DNA of 64,000 bases from Amblyornis subalaris (Eukaryota; Chordata; Aves; Passeriformes; Ptilonorhynchidae): the NCBI GenBank assembly GCA_018881555.1, contig JACAXG010000110.1, positions 1,321,842 through 1,385,841 on the forward strand. The letters are read 5' to 3'. Positions 36,601 to 50,379 of the stretch are shown here, one piece after another. Below the pieces are notes generated by a model. The model saw only the letters and a list, made by a program, of their open reading frames with translations. It ran no database searches and was not told the origin of the DNA. The first letter of the stretch is position 1; every line of letters starts with the position of its first letter. The position numbers and the translations under genes were made by a program.

Positions 36601-39600
36601 TAATTGACTTTTTGTTGCAAAAGCACGCACAGCACTTGCTGAGCAACAGTGTCTTGCAGTTAAGACCACATCCTGTAAATATTTCTTTCAGTTTTGTAGA
36701 ACAAAGCCTCCTGATGCTGTCACTATCTGGATCAAACTATTTACTGGATTGATTGAGCATCCTTGGTTCTTCTTGCTTGCCTGTAGATATTTAGCATGGT
36801 TAGTTTTTCTTTTTTAGTTACTCCCTCCTGCACCCTCCACCAAAACTATGAATCCAAGGCAGACTAAATTATGAAATGTGACGCACATGAATGACTTTTG
36901 CCATCAGCATGTGCTGTTGAGAACATTAAAATGTGCTTACAGATGGTTTTTGATACATCTTTTTTGTACTGAAGGAAAAATACCAGTAGTAATGAAGTTA
37001 TCACCTTTAAAGGGTCTTAAGTTAGAAAGCCTGTGACTAAATGTCTAGTCTTATATTCTGCTGCATCTCCTCTGACTCCTCTGTGCGCTTCCTCTTTGCT
37101 TCCGGTGCGGTTCTTTGCACCACAAAGAAGACAAGTATTGAATACATGATACAAGCTGATCTAAATAAAAAATTCTCTCCCAGTGTCTTACAGGGTTAGG
37201 CTTTTTGGATCAGTTACTGATTGGACTTACAGTGTGCTTATGCAAGCCCTAGCTTTAATAAAAGGCAAGTGTGGGAAAAGTGGGGATTACTCTTTCTTCA
37301 GCAGGCTCTAGTTTGAATTTTGCACCATGGAGATTGACCTGCCTTTTGAGTTCCAGTTGCTGGTTTGGAATAGTCTTTTGCTTACCCACAGTAAATGTAA
37401 ATGTTGCTGTTCATCATCAGTGATTTGATCCTTGATAATATGTAAATAAAAGTCAAAAGGGCGGTTAAAAACTGGGATACTTACCCAGTTACATCTCCTT
37501 TTAGGCAGATTTAGTCTGCCACCTCCCATCTTTCCTACTTTTTCTTGCCATAGGCAGATTGACTTCTAGACTTCAGACAGTAGGCTGGGAATTTAATGTT
37601 TCTCTGTAAAATGGTTTTTAATTGCTTCAGGAGTGGGAAATAACTAACCGTGGTAAGAACTCAGGTTTGAAAAGGAGAAGAAACAATTAAGTCCTTTTCT
37701 CCTAAAAGCTGCCTTTCAGAGCACTTGCTGTTGAATCTTGTATACCTAGCCTCTTTAGTTCCTTGGGATTTCTGGTGGCTTTGTGTTTTTCATTATCTAG
37801 AGGGATCTCTTGATTGAAACGTGTAGGTCAACAGTATTTGAATGTGGCATGCTCTGCCTTCAGATTAGACCTCAAGGCTAGTGTGAGTGGAGAACTGACA
37901 GGTGATGGACAGTTGGTATTAGTAAACGAGTTCATATGTTACGTATTATCACAAAGTGCTGGACTCAGAAATGTCTGTCACTTACAGTGTGCAATGCCTT
38001 TACAATATTTTACTTTTTCATTTCAGATGGGCAGTGTAGAATCACCCTCATTCATGAAGGGATTAAAAGTGCACAATAACTTAGTAGGTAGAAGATGGAC
38101 AAATAGAAGACATTTAGCTTCATCATTCTGAAATCTTCTGGGAAGATTGCCAGCTGGGTGTGGAGGTGCTGTGGGGCTGTAGTGTGGAACCATGTATAAT
38201 GATCTCACTTGACTGTACTGTACTCATGAAGTGCAGGCGACTTCTGATCTTTCTCTTCTTTTTTCAGGAGGGCCAAGCCCTTATAGTAGGGAGCAGGTGG
38301 CACTCATGGGCATGAGGTAAACAGAAACAGCTGGTACCTGTGGTGTTACCCACTTTTTAAGACTCTCTGATACTGTGCTTATCTCTGCTTCTCTGGTGAG
38401 ACTAGTGTGCAGTGATCTATTAAAGCACTAGTGAGTTTAAAATGTGGTTCTTGTTATCTGAGTTTAAATTGCTCCCTGCAATGCACTTCTTAGAGCCACC
38501 ACGTGAGAAACCTTTAAAATGAGTTGTGTGGACTTTTTTCCACCTCCAGGCATGCCAGTGTTAGTAGCAATTACTTCTGTGAGAGAGCTTAGCTGAACAT
38601 TGCCTGCTTACTGGAATACTAAGGTGTCAAATGGATAGTTATGAACAAATCCTTAAGCAGTTAGGCTATTTCTCATGACTGTCTGTATGTCCTGCTCTCT
38701 CATCTGCAAAATACCTGCGTATTTCCTGGTTGATTGATAAGTATTTGATGTAGTATGTCAGGGGAAATAGTGATTGCTGGAAGATAATTTATTTTCCTTG
38801 GGTTCAAAGATGGGAAGAAAGCTCAGTGGAATATACTAAGTCTCAAATTATCTTGATTATTATAATTGAGAAGATAACTTATGTATTAGGCTTTTTTTTC
38901 TTTCAAATTATGTAGTACAAGGATTAAGCTGTGCAGGCTTTGGAGATACTGAATTCTTTCCTTCAGGTAGTTTCTGAATGATGATCTTCTGCATACTTGA
39001 GAGGAACTAGAAAAATGATATTATGTTGTCTGGGACTGAAATTTTGAAAATGTGATGCAACGGTTGGTTGTTTTATTTCCTTCCTCCACCCCCAGATTGA
39101 AAATACACTAGGATTTTTTCTTAAATACATTCACAGTCTAGTCAGGAATTAAAACACAGAAGTGTCTGTTGACCTTGCAGGTGAGCAGGGAAAAAATAGC
39201 ACATTCTTTCATGTTTCCTTCATATGTTATTTCATTTGTGAGACTCTATCTGTAGTAGGAATCCAGAGTGTGGTAAATTGGAATTGAGTCTGAACCTGAG
39301 GGCAAGTGTATCTTTTTCTGGTACAGTTCATGTTTGCATTAATCCCTCCCCCTCAGAGAGAATGTGTGACTGAAATACTGTCAAGTGCATTCACTTTTTC
39401 TATTTTTAAAGTTACCTTTCTTCTGCAGTTTTTCCACTTAAAACACAAAGATTTTTTTTTTTTCTTTTTCTGATTCTGCAGTTGTGGGATTTTGGGGAAG
39501 AGTCATAGAGATTTTGAGGGACTAGAATCTAGCTTCAGTGCATCTGTCCTGTCATAAAATGCTGGGCAGAAAAGGTCTGTGAAAGATAATGATGTATTTT

Positions 39601-41103
39601 CACATTTGTTCTGCTGTGTGATTAAAATACAAGTTGAACGCTGCTTTTTGGATGTATGTGCATGTATTTATATCGCTGTATTTTGAAGTAAGGGGGGGGG
39701 AAAGGATATTTTAAGATCCATAAAAATGATTCATTCTCTCTGTGCTAAGATCATGTGTTTTCTGGTATCAGTCCTGATAATTGGATATGAACTGTGAGTT
39801 TGCATGCTCTAGTAATAGCCAGTAGTGAAGCTGCTCTTAGTGAGATGGACATGTATTGCTGAAGTGGGTTCCTTTCCTCCCTTTGCCTTGAGTCATTGAT
39901 CTGGAGAAGAACTTAGGATCCAAGGTAAAATTTGTGTGTTCAGGTTGCTTATAGATCAGTCGGCTACTCGACATCAGGTACTTAAGCTCACAAAGTACCT
40001 ACAAGTTGATGCCCTCTTCTGCTGATCACCTAGCTTCCAATAACGCTTGTTTTAACACTTTGAAGGATAGTAGTCAATATGTTTAAGCACTTCTTACTGT
40101 TTTTTATTAGAAGTGGAATAAATATGTATTCTTGTAATATAGACTAACTAATTTTGGTATGTTATCTGTAATTAAATGCATCCTCTGTCAAACTTAATGG
40201 GAAGAAAGATGTAGAAAGTATTTACTTGCTTTCAGAAAGTAATTGAGGAGAGCTTTTACAGTTTTTTATACAGTTCATACCCAACTGCATTAATATAGTT
40301 GCTAAAGTATAGATTTTGTATGTGCACTGTTAGTAATTATGCTCTTGAATTCATAAGTTCCTATTTTTCTCTTATTTGGGACTTTGGATTCAGCTAAACT
40401 GTGGTTAAAAAAATCTAGATAGCATTTCTTAATTTGTCACAGTAGGTGAAAAAAATGGTGGGGAAGAATCCTGCCAGGTAGTCACAAACTAGTACAGGTA
40501 ATCTTTGAAGAGTACCCATGTTCAACAGTCCATTCTTTATCTATAAAGATGCCACTAGCATCTCAATTGAACTGAAAGTTTAACCTTTTGTGGAAGATGG
40601 AAAGACGAGAGAGGAAGTTAGTCAGCTCTCCTTTGTTAAGAGCTAAGAAAGCTCTTCCAGGCTTTGCATCATAGCCTGTCAGTTACTAAACGGGGTGTGT
40701 GTGAAGGGAGTTGCTGGCTGGATATAAGCTTGATTTAATGTGATACTTATGTTAGTGTTTTCAGCCATGCAAAAATTTTGGCTGTAGGTGGGAAAGCAGT
40801 AGGAAAATTTTAGAAGGAAAGTTCTGGAACCACTGCTATAAAGGCCAGCAACCAAATTTTTTTATTCCAGAGCAAGCCAGGAAAGTAGCAGTGCAATCAT
40901 CAACCTGGCACCCTTCAGAATTTCTAGTTGTGGTGGCTGTGGCACCACAGGGAGCAGATACCAGCAGTGTTTTGGAAAAGGTAGCTAAGATTTGTTAAAC
41001 AGCTGTATTACCATGGACAGTTTAGGGTTTGTTAAATCTCACAGTGTTCTGGAAGTGGCAGAAACACTTATTTTATTGACAATTCTGTTGATGCTGTTTC
41101 TTA

Positions 41104-41144
41104 GAAACTTTAGGAATCCTGAAACTCCAGGAATCATGAAACTC
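41104..41144. repeat. 17-base tandem repeat, about 2.4 copies
   Basis: Units begin with GAAACT at 41104, 41121 and 41138. Units one and two share 14 of 17 positions (GAAACTTTAGGAATCCT and GAAACTCCAGGAATCAT). The third is partial. Confidence 0.75.
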
Positions 41145-44100
41145 GGTTTTGCGATTGTATATTAAGTACTAATCAGGATCTGATCTCCTGAAGAATTGTT
41201 TCTTTGGAAATATTCCATTTATCGACATAGAAACCTAGATTTATTAGACCTGTTCTTTGGGGTGGGATGTATTAGCTGTTCTAAAAACAGATGAGAAACC
41301 ATTCTTCTGTATTTTGGCACTTTATTTGAACTGGCATCAACAAATGTCGCCAAGATGAGGCCACGGGTGTGTTCTGCATGCATTTTAGGCTTACTGCATT
41401 ATTCCGGCCTCCTAGCCAGGACTGCATTAAAACTTTGTATCCTCAGCCTACAGACTATATGGTAGTACTCCACAAAAGCTCACCAGGCCGGGTAAGCTTC
41501 TCAGAAATAGATCCAACTACTTGTAAGCAACTGTCTCCACTCTTCCAGTGTCTGTGGCTGCAGACTTCCAATAAAACCTCATGTTAAGCTAAATGAAAGG
41601 CAGCTGGCAGGTCCAGTTAAAATAATTGAACCTTTTTTAAAACACTCATCTTTTGCAAACAGTTTTATTTCCCCATGAGGGCTGTGGGAGTATTTGTGTG
41701 TGTGGGTGGTATAGATTCTCTTTCAGAGAATATGCTTGAAATTCATGAGAACGGTAGTGCTTTAAGAGGAAGGCGTTCAATTAAGGTCCTGCACATAACT
41801 TGTTGGTGGTTTTGGTTACATTTTGTTAATCTGATAATTGCATTAGAACTCCATTCATACAAATAACAGAAAAGGGTGCTGTTCTGAACCCTAGCTTGCT
41901 GGCAATGTATATGCTTTAGTTTTGTCTGCCATAGAAGGAGGAGATAATAATCAATCCTACTTTTTCTGTTTTGACACAATGCTTCTTCTGTTTACGTTAT
42001 GTTCAGATTTGACAAAGGACAAAAATGAATATTGATAGAGCGGTGGTTATGTTGATAAGCTATGTATTACCACTTCTTTGTTGTCTGTATTTGATTTTGG
42101 TGTAAAACAAAATAAATGTGTGGATTTGAAACTGTCTTAGTTTTTGCAAGGCCCCTTACACCTGTCATTTTGAAAACACTTCTTAATTCTCTTTCACAGA
42201 TCCACGTGGATGGTTTAATAAACTGTTCGGCGTCCTGGTGAATCTGTGGTCCCAGTTGAGAAACTGATTCAGGCTCCTGTGGTGTAAATTGGCAGTGGTG
42301 GAGTGATTTGGGTAGGTGACTGTCTACATTTGTTAAAGGCGGTAAGGGGAAATAAATGTTTCGGGCACACTTTTTGTTTAAGTTACACTATAAGTGTGCT
42401 ATTTATATCTTCTGCCACCCACACATACAAGAATGACAAACCTCTAACTGCTGAATTTGTATTACATTAGCTTGTAGGGACGATGCATAAGAAATGTGAC
42501 TTATGGTTGCTTTCTCTCAAGTGGTGCTGGGGGTATTCACTGCATTGGCACAGTCTGTCACACTTGGGTCACACAGTGTGGTCTGTTTGTGTTTTAAAGG
42601 TGATATAGCTTTGCATGAGCACTTGTGTAGAGGCTACCTGACATCCATTGCTTCTGCTGTATTTTTCTGCATTTTTTGCTTACTTTGAATTAATAACATG
42701 TTTTATGGTAATATATTCAGGTAGCTCTGTGCAAAAAATAAAAGGAGTTTCGAACAAATACTTCTGCCCTGGATAAACTAACTTAGATGCTGTTATTCCA
42801 TCTAGAGAAAGATTATAGTGATTTGGGTTGGGTTTGTTTTCGGGGAGTCTAGGTGTTTCAGTTGCATGCACGTACTGTTTTGGTTCTGTATACTTGTTGT
42901 ATTGTTAGTGGTATGGTTAGGGTGGGCTAAGACTGAAGGGATTTTTTTTTTTTAAACTTATTTTTCATCCCATAATTTAATAGCGGATGCAGATAGATGC
43001 TCAGACGGGTCATAGGGGAATAGGGAAAAAATAACTAGAATGATGTGGCCTTTTTTTTTTTAATGCTTGTCCCTAATTGAAGTGCTGCAAAAATCTTTGG
43101 TAGATCACAGTATATGCTGGAGTAAGATGATATACTGTCTTCATCCTAATAAAGGCCATTGAGCAAACACATTTTTTTTATTCTGCTCTCACCATCTCTT
43201 GCTCTGATTCGAGAATGTAGTTAGAATGCACTCACAGATATTTGTAACTAGCCACAGAAAATGTTTGACTTTTGACAGGGGAAATATTTTAATGGCAAAA
43301 CCAATGTTTTAAATATATTTAATAATTGCAGAAATTATGTGCTTGGAAATGCAGAAGTCATGATATTTAAATTAGGAAAAGTTGTGAAAAGAGTACCAAG
43401 TGTATGAACTTTTGCTTTAAAATGAGTTTGTGGGGAAAGCATGGTTTTTAATGAAAAAAGGTAGATTTTGAGTAGCATATTCTTTTTTGAGAGGAAAATC
43501 CTAATTTTGTCCTAATTTTATTTATATTTAATCCTAATATATATTAAAAGTACTTGATATTTGGTGTGAGGGGTTCACAGTTATTGTTTCTGTAGGTCCT
43601 TCTTTACAGAATTGAATAAAGTGCCATTTTTTTCTCTTAAACTCTTGAGGTTTCTTTCATAGTTCTTTGACTAGAGAGTGATACTATGAAAAAACTGTCA
43701 CAAAAGAGAAACAGTTTTATCATTTGGATAGGCCGAGACTTGAAATAAGCTATTACTGTCCTATTTTCTGCCAAGCCAACCACAAAGTGGAAAGTTGGGA
43801 CAGCAGTGCACAGCTTGGATTTAGAGGAGGTTCTTTCTTTTTTTGTACTACTACTATGGTTCAATAACATTGAATATGTGTAAGATAATATGCAAATACA
43901 CATATCTAAATTCTTTTACAATCCTAGTTTCGTTGTGCATCTGCTTGTTTTTACTTTGAAACACTTCAGTCTTACTGGGGTAATTCAAATTGTATGCTTA
44001 ATCTAGAGGTTGTTCCTTTTTGCTTTGCTGTAGTTTGCTCTTAAGTCCCTTTTTCACTCCTCTAAATGTTGATTCATTAGTAGACTTGATTGATGAGCCT

Positions 44101-44562
44101 TTATTGGGGGCAGAAAATCTCTACTCGCTAAAAAGAACAGGATTTGGAAGCAAATGCTGGCTTTTTGATAAGTTTGTGGCTGCATGCATATCTTTAATAG
44201 CTGAATTGTGAATCATGTTGTGATGAAATATTTACTGTAGGCATTACAAAAGACCTAGTAAGTCTTCCTGATATTTTGTGGTCATTTTGGATAGATGCTT
44301 TTTAACACCAATTGAGTGCATGTTCTCCAGCTTCTCAAAAGTTTTGTAATGAGTAAGTTTCTGGAAAAGCTGCTGTAGTTTGTCAAGCTGCTAAATTCAC
44401 AGTGAGCACGATATTAAATGCTTAGGTCCAATGTGACGGCAATGTATCAACATGTATTTACAGGTACTGAAATACAACATGAAAATACAGACCGTAAACA
44501 AGTTCTTACTTGTGTGTAGCCAAAATACATGAAAGAAACTTGAGACTAAAAGTTGTCAGAGT

Positions 44563-44579
44563 TCTTTTTTTTTTTTTTT
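44563..44579. repeat. Poly-T tract
   Basis: This is a T run of about 16 bases with no adjacent retroposon body that I can recognise. Confidence 0.8.
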
Positions 44580-47500
44580 AAACTTTTTGTAATCTGTACA
44601 CTGCCGGATAGGTGAATTTGACAAGACTCTGAAATCTTCACTCTTACAGAGTCTTGCAGCTTCTTTTGCAATGGAGTATATATTTGATCTTCTGACAATG
44701 CTTTATTTAAGGATGCAGTTTTGAAGCTGTGTGTAATTACAGTCAGTTAAGAAAATTCCTGTTTCATTGTCTTCCTATTAAGACTTCTACCTGAATAAAG
44801 GAAACAACATTGACTAAAGAGAATCCCCTGTATCCCATCCCTTTAGTATTCTTGTGGCTTCTTTATTTCATTGTTTTGGACATGTTCCAAGGTTCTTACA
44901 TAAGCTCTGGTTTGCATATTTAATCTGTGAGCCCTCTTGACTTGCTGATTCATTTCTCCTTGTAGCAATAAATGCTGCTCCAAATATCCCCTTCCTGGTT
45001 TATTTGATGATTTCTGGTGTGAAGTGTCTGCTCAAACATATCTCAGGTGTTTCAGCTGTGAAGGTTAAACCAGTCAGCATGAGATAAAATATATCTTGGC
45101 AGTGCACTTGGGGAACTCATTGTTCAGTCAGCCTGGTGTTCCCTGTAGTGCAGGAGGGGTGTGGACAAGCTGTCTCAATAACTGAAGTGATTCTCAGGCC
45201 CATGGGCATTTCAATGTTAATGTATTGTAGGCTGCTTTGTTGCATGTTGTTTTTGTTTAAGGACTCCTGAGGAATGGTAGTTAGTTTGTTCCTTAAAATG
45301 CACTGCTAAGAGAGTCTAAACAAGACTAGGTTATCATAGGGTTGACTTGTGTGATAGGCTTACAGGCTGTCACATGGCCAGAACTGGGTATTGTAAGGAA
45401 ACATCCTGTCTCCATATAGGCAATTTTGTTTAATTCTTTGCAAAGGCCAGATGTTGGGAAACTCATGCTTGCATTATGTAAGCAGTTCTTGAATCTTATT
45501 TGTCAATTTAGTAACTAGCAAATAAAAAACTTCTCATACAGTGTCATAAATGTGAGGTGGTGTCAGAGGAAAAGTATGCACAGACTTCTAATGTATTTAA
45601 ATAGTGTGGCACATTCTGGCTTCTTCCCTCTCTCGTCTTTCCTGTCTGCATTGTTCCATGGAGATAGAATCAAGTGCCAGCTAATGTGTGCCGTTAAACT
45701 TACTTTTGACAGTTGTCTTTGAATGTCAATGCCTGTTTCTTCAGTTATGATATTCCTTTTGTGTCATTCACAGACCTCAAAGGCAATTTCCTCCTTTTCT
45801 TTTGTTTCTTGCCTTCTCCCCCAACCCCCCTGGACTTTTTTTTCTTAATGATCCAATTGTATGCATTATAATATGAAAGTATACTTTCCTCCTAGTGGAA
45901 ATAAATGATGGTGAGACAGAAGTGCCTAATAGAATGCTTTACTTTCAGTGATGTCATAAGCAACTGGGGGGAGCAAGCCAACTGTAATGGATGTGCCATA
46001 GTTTGTTTCTCTGCCGAAATACTTTTCTTTACATGAAGAATTGCACAAATTTATATAAAGTACAACTTTCATCCTGTATCATTGCTGTGTCTGGACGATC
46101 ATACAGCAATGGTGTGGAGAGCTGTACAAATTGATGTCGCATAGAATTTCACATCACGATGAGAAATACTGGCTTTCACTAAATAAGAGCAGGCAAATTT
46201 GAAGCTAGCCAGTCTACATCAAGTTCAATCCAAAGAAGCCTTGTGCACAGAAAGCAAAACGAATGAGTTGATTTTGATTTATAGGGAAGGAGTAGCATGC
46301 TGTTTATTTTGGAATGCCATATTGCCATGAAGTTGTTATACTACAGATTACATATCTGTGAAGATTTTTAGCCATCCGAGACAGACAGACTGTGGTTTTT
46401 GTATAAATGGACAAGAGGCAGGTGCATAGTATTTTTGCAGGTCCAGGTGGTTTTCTGACACTTCTGCTGATAAGCCAATGAGGGCAAAGGTGATGGTAAG
46501 AGTGAGATAGCTGACTAGGTAAGTGGTGTTAAAGGTGTGGGTTTTCCTGTTATAAAGCAGCAGCTTGACTTTAGGGCGAAAAGAGATAGCAGATTTTCCT
46601 CAAAAAAGAGGGACTCATCGATTATAGAGAAAAGACAAATAGAATATTTATTAAAACATGCGCAACCCTCCCCCCCAACTTTATTCTAGTACAAACACAA
46701 GATATTGGAAATACTGCTCATCAAGGACTGATGAATTATTCTAAGAATGTTTGTAAAGAAAAACGTGTTGGGTACTCAGTTTGAAAGAAAAAGAGAAAGC
46801 TTATGGTTGATTTGCGTAGTATCACTGACCCTTGGTAGGAAGAGTGATGTGTTTGATGGTTAAAATAGCCGCTTACGATTTAGGAAGTGCAAAGTGAAGG
46901 AGAAGGACAATGCAATTTTGATATGAACTGAAAAAACCCCCCAACTTACCAATTGGTTTTCTCTGTGGTAAGCCACAGCAGAAATAGTGTGCTATGGACT
47001 ATCAAATTGCAGTCACATACAGGATGACTAACTCTCTAAGTACAGGAAACTTAATTTTTATGTGCAGGTGGTCTTGTACTACTAATACTAAAATGTTCTT
47101 TAAAAAAGATGATGGATGCGGTATTTTTAGAAGTCATTATAGAAGGATTTGGAGTCACACCTATCATTGAAAGGAGCCAAATAACCAGTAATGTATTTAA
47201 AACCTTGGTTTTGATAAAGTATAAATGACTATGAATTGACTTTGATTGTACATAATAAATATGAAGTTTAATCAGCAGCAATTATTTGTTCCTTTTTATA
47301 AAGAGCACTTGGAAGCCATTCAGTGAAATCATCTGTATAGAAATTCCTTTTCTACTCAGTTTTAAATGGAAATCAGTTAAAGGATGTTTTATTCAATGCT
47401 TAGAAAACATTGAATCTAAAACAGGCTAATATAGTAGTGAGAAGTGAGCATCTGTTAATTAAATGAAGGGAAAAAAGCTGTAGCAATGAATTGTGGGTTA

Positions 47501-48269
47501 GAAGCTGAAGACTTCAGAAAGTGAAGGATGAAGGGAGTTGACCTAAGATATATAGGATGCTAATGTTAGGACCACTAAAGTGAGTGAGAATTAGATAAAA
47601 TATACCAAGCCTTTACTTTTTATAAATTTAACAGATATGTTTCATGTGCTTGACAAAATCTGAGACTTTTGTAATTGAGAAAGTAGAGAAGAACTTGATG
47701 ATCAAGCTGAATCCTTGTTAGGCTTATTCAACAGACAAATGGTTCCCATTTAAAATTTTTTGATCAGTCAGAAAACTATTTGGTTGTAATCCTATAATTT
47801 CTTAGGTTCAGTTGGGTTTTATGCTAGAGGATTCATATTTTCCCCAGAAAATCACGTGAAATAATGTTTTGCTCTTTTACTCCCTTTCTCTCCCCCTTGA
47901 ACTAGTTGCATAAGTTAGAAAGGGGCACTGCTTTATCTTTTGCATTTAACTGCTGCTGTTTGAGGATACAAAATTGCTTGATTTGCCTGTCAGTCTTGAC
48001 TAGATGAAGAAGCCTCTGTGGTCTTTTTGCTAATGTCGAGCCATGAAAACTCCAGCAAGAGAATGTTCTTGCTTGGTTTAGATGCTTATATGCTTGCCTC
48101 TTCGATCTTTCCTTAACTTTTGAGCTAAAATGCAGGCTTCAAGTAAAAAGTGTTCCAGGCTTACTCTATATCTCTGTTCACAGTTACAAATTTATTTTGG
48201 AACTGAAATACCTCCCGTCCAGTCCTGAGGTAAAACTTTCTCAAAGCTTGGACTTGTTGTTGTAGTTCC

Positions 48270-48690
48270 ATGGGAGGGCCATGAAAATGATTGGAGGGCT
48301 GAAGTACCTGTTCTGTGAAGACAGGCTGAGAGAGTTGGGGTTGTTCAGCCTGGAGAAGAGAAGGCTCCAGAGACCTTATAGCACCTTTCAGTACCTGGAG
48401 GGAGCCTACAAGAAAGATGGAGAAGGACTTTTTGCAAGGGCATGGAGTGATAGGACAAGGGGGAGTGGCATTAAACTGAGAATAGGTTTAAATTGAGTAT
48501 TAAAAAGAAGTTGTTTACTGTGAGGATTGTGAGGCACTGAAACAGGTTGTCCAGAGGAATGCCCCATCCTAGACTAGATTGGCCTTTCAGCAACCTGATC
48601 TGGTGGAAGATGTCCCTGCCTGGGGCAGGAAGGTCAGAACTAATGATCTTTAAGATCCTTTCCAATGCGAACCATTCTATGATTCCATGA
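48270..48690 (+). mobile_element. CR1 LINE, 5'-truncated copy
   Basis: The copy starts within the last part of CR1 ORF2, downstream of the reverse transcriptase core. The translated segment RLRELGLFSLEKRRLQ and then DRTRGSG are typical of the CR1 C-terminal region. The frame is broken after about 70 codons, and later pieces (LFTVRI, then a stop, then NRLSR) are still recognisable. The 3' UTR follows with AACCTGATCTGGTGGAAGAT, GATCTTTAAGATCC and a terminal ATTCTATGATTCCATGA. It is in the sense orientation relative to the inferred host gene. It is inactive through truncation, stops and the missing ORF1, endonuclease and polymerase. Confidence 0.95.
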
Positions 48691-50353
48691 AAACATGAAG
48701 GTAGTTTCTATAGCTGTACCTGAGCTAATTGGAGCACAAGGGGGAAAAACCCACCTTCTTTCAGATATCACGGAAGAATGGTGGGCTTGTTCTTCTCCCT
48801 GAATAAAAAAGTCAAGACTCAAAGTATTTCTTCTCTTGGATTTTATGGTTTTTATTAAACTTTATTTATGTTTTTGCTTACTACTAATTGGGACAGTAAA
48901 GAAGCAGACCAGGTAGATATGTCTGCTTTTAGTTTTCGTGTTAGAAAGCCTAAGTGTTTGTACCAGCATAACTGTACCTTTTGGTTTTTATGCTTATATT
49001 TGTATAGTTGTAACATATGTAGTGCATTTTCATGTAGGATGGGTAAAATCAATTATTTTCCAAAGCATTGTGATTAGCCTTTGTATAACCTAAAGGAGTT
49101 TCAGTAAACAAACTGGAATTGCCTGTCATGATTCAACAGAAGTGTAGGACAGACAACAGATTGTATGTCCTTCAGGACAGGTTAGGGTGACGTAGCTAAA
49201 TAGAGGAGCACATGATGTGGGGGATGGTGGTGGTAAACACTGTTTAGCTTGATGAGCAGCAGTATTTGCACAACAGCACCCTGATACCTGTCAGGATTTT
49301 ATTTTTAACCATTGTTGTGAAGGTGAGAGATAAGGAAAATATGAAGGAATACACAATGAATTCATTTTATATATCTGTGTGGGGATGCTGTCAAAAGTTG
49401 CTCTGAAGAATTGATCAAGGTGATAGAGGCTAACTTTATTGACTGAGAAGGAGTCTCCCTTTTGAGTTTGAAAAGTAAACTGCTTATCTCTTCAATGGAA
49501 AAGGGGCAAAATAGGGGTACTTCAACCAGCAATACATTCAAGCGGTGTCCTAGAACTTATTTTTGTAATAAGTGCAAGTTTGTGGGGTTATGGTTTTGTT
49601 TTGGGTGTTTGGGCCTGGGGACAAGTGTGACTACAGGAACTCAAGGGATAAAGAAACAAGAGTTGTGGGTCAGAGTAATGGACAGGGTACTGGTGATTGC
49701 CGCAGAAGTAATCAAAGCATGTGATATAAACATCGCTGGTGGTTGAGATTATATTATAGTTTTATATGCATTGGATTTAAGTAGGCAGTCCTCAGATGTG
49801 CTCATCATCTGGAGCATTCTTGTGAAATAGAAGCATGTCAGGGACACTAGTATTAGAAAGGCGAGGGAAGCAATTTGGGGTGTGAAAAAATATGTTGAAA
49901 AAGAAGAAACAGCAGAAGAGTGGAGAGGAATGGGCTGACCAACAGCAGACAAAACCGCAGTGGAAAGATGAGGAAGCAAGAGAAGTGACTCTTGAGAGGC
50001 TCTCACCATTATTGAGAACTTTGTCCTTGGAAAGATCACCTATAGAGCAGTACTAAGTCTCTGAGAAATCCTGGACTGATAGGAGATCTTAGCAACCCAA
50101 CCAAGGTTTTCTTTTCTCATTTTTATATTTTGATATTTCACGTTTCCTAATTTTCCTTTTTATTTCCATACCTCTGAAAGAGTCAAATTTTGACTCAGGG
50201 TCAAGGCTCATCTTTTAAGTTTCCCTCATTTTCAAGCGTGTCAACTGTAGTTTTCTTCACATGCATTTAAAGCAAACAGTAACCGATAGGAGATAAAGAT
50301 GTGATTTCTGTAGGGTGTGATTACCCAGGCATTTTTACATCTAGCAAGATTTA

Positions 50354-50379
50354 AGTTTAAGACTCATTAGTCTTAAACT
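50354..50379. repeat. Perfect 11-base inverted repeat with 4-base loop
   Basis: AGTTTAAGACT (50354-50364) and AGTCTTAAACT (50369-50379) are exact reverse complements around CATT. It is not within a transposon I recognise. It is too short for a microRNA precursor, since pairing stops at the arm ends. Confidence 0.8.

Noticed and set aside
50354..50379. MicroRNA precursor
   Set aside because: The stem is only 11 base pairs with a 4-base loop and does not extend. A precursor needs roughly 30 pairs.
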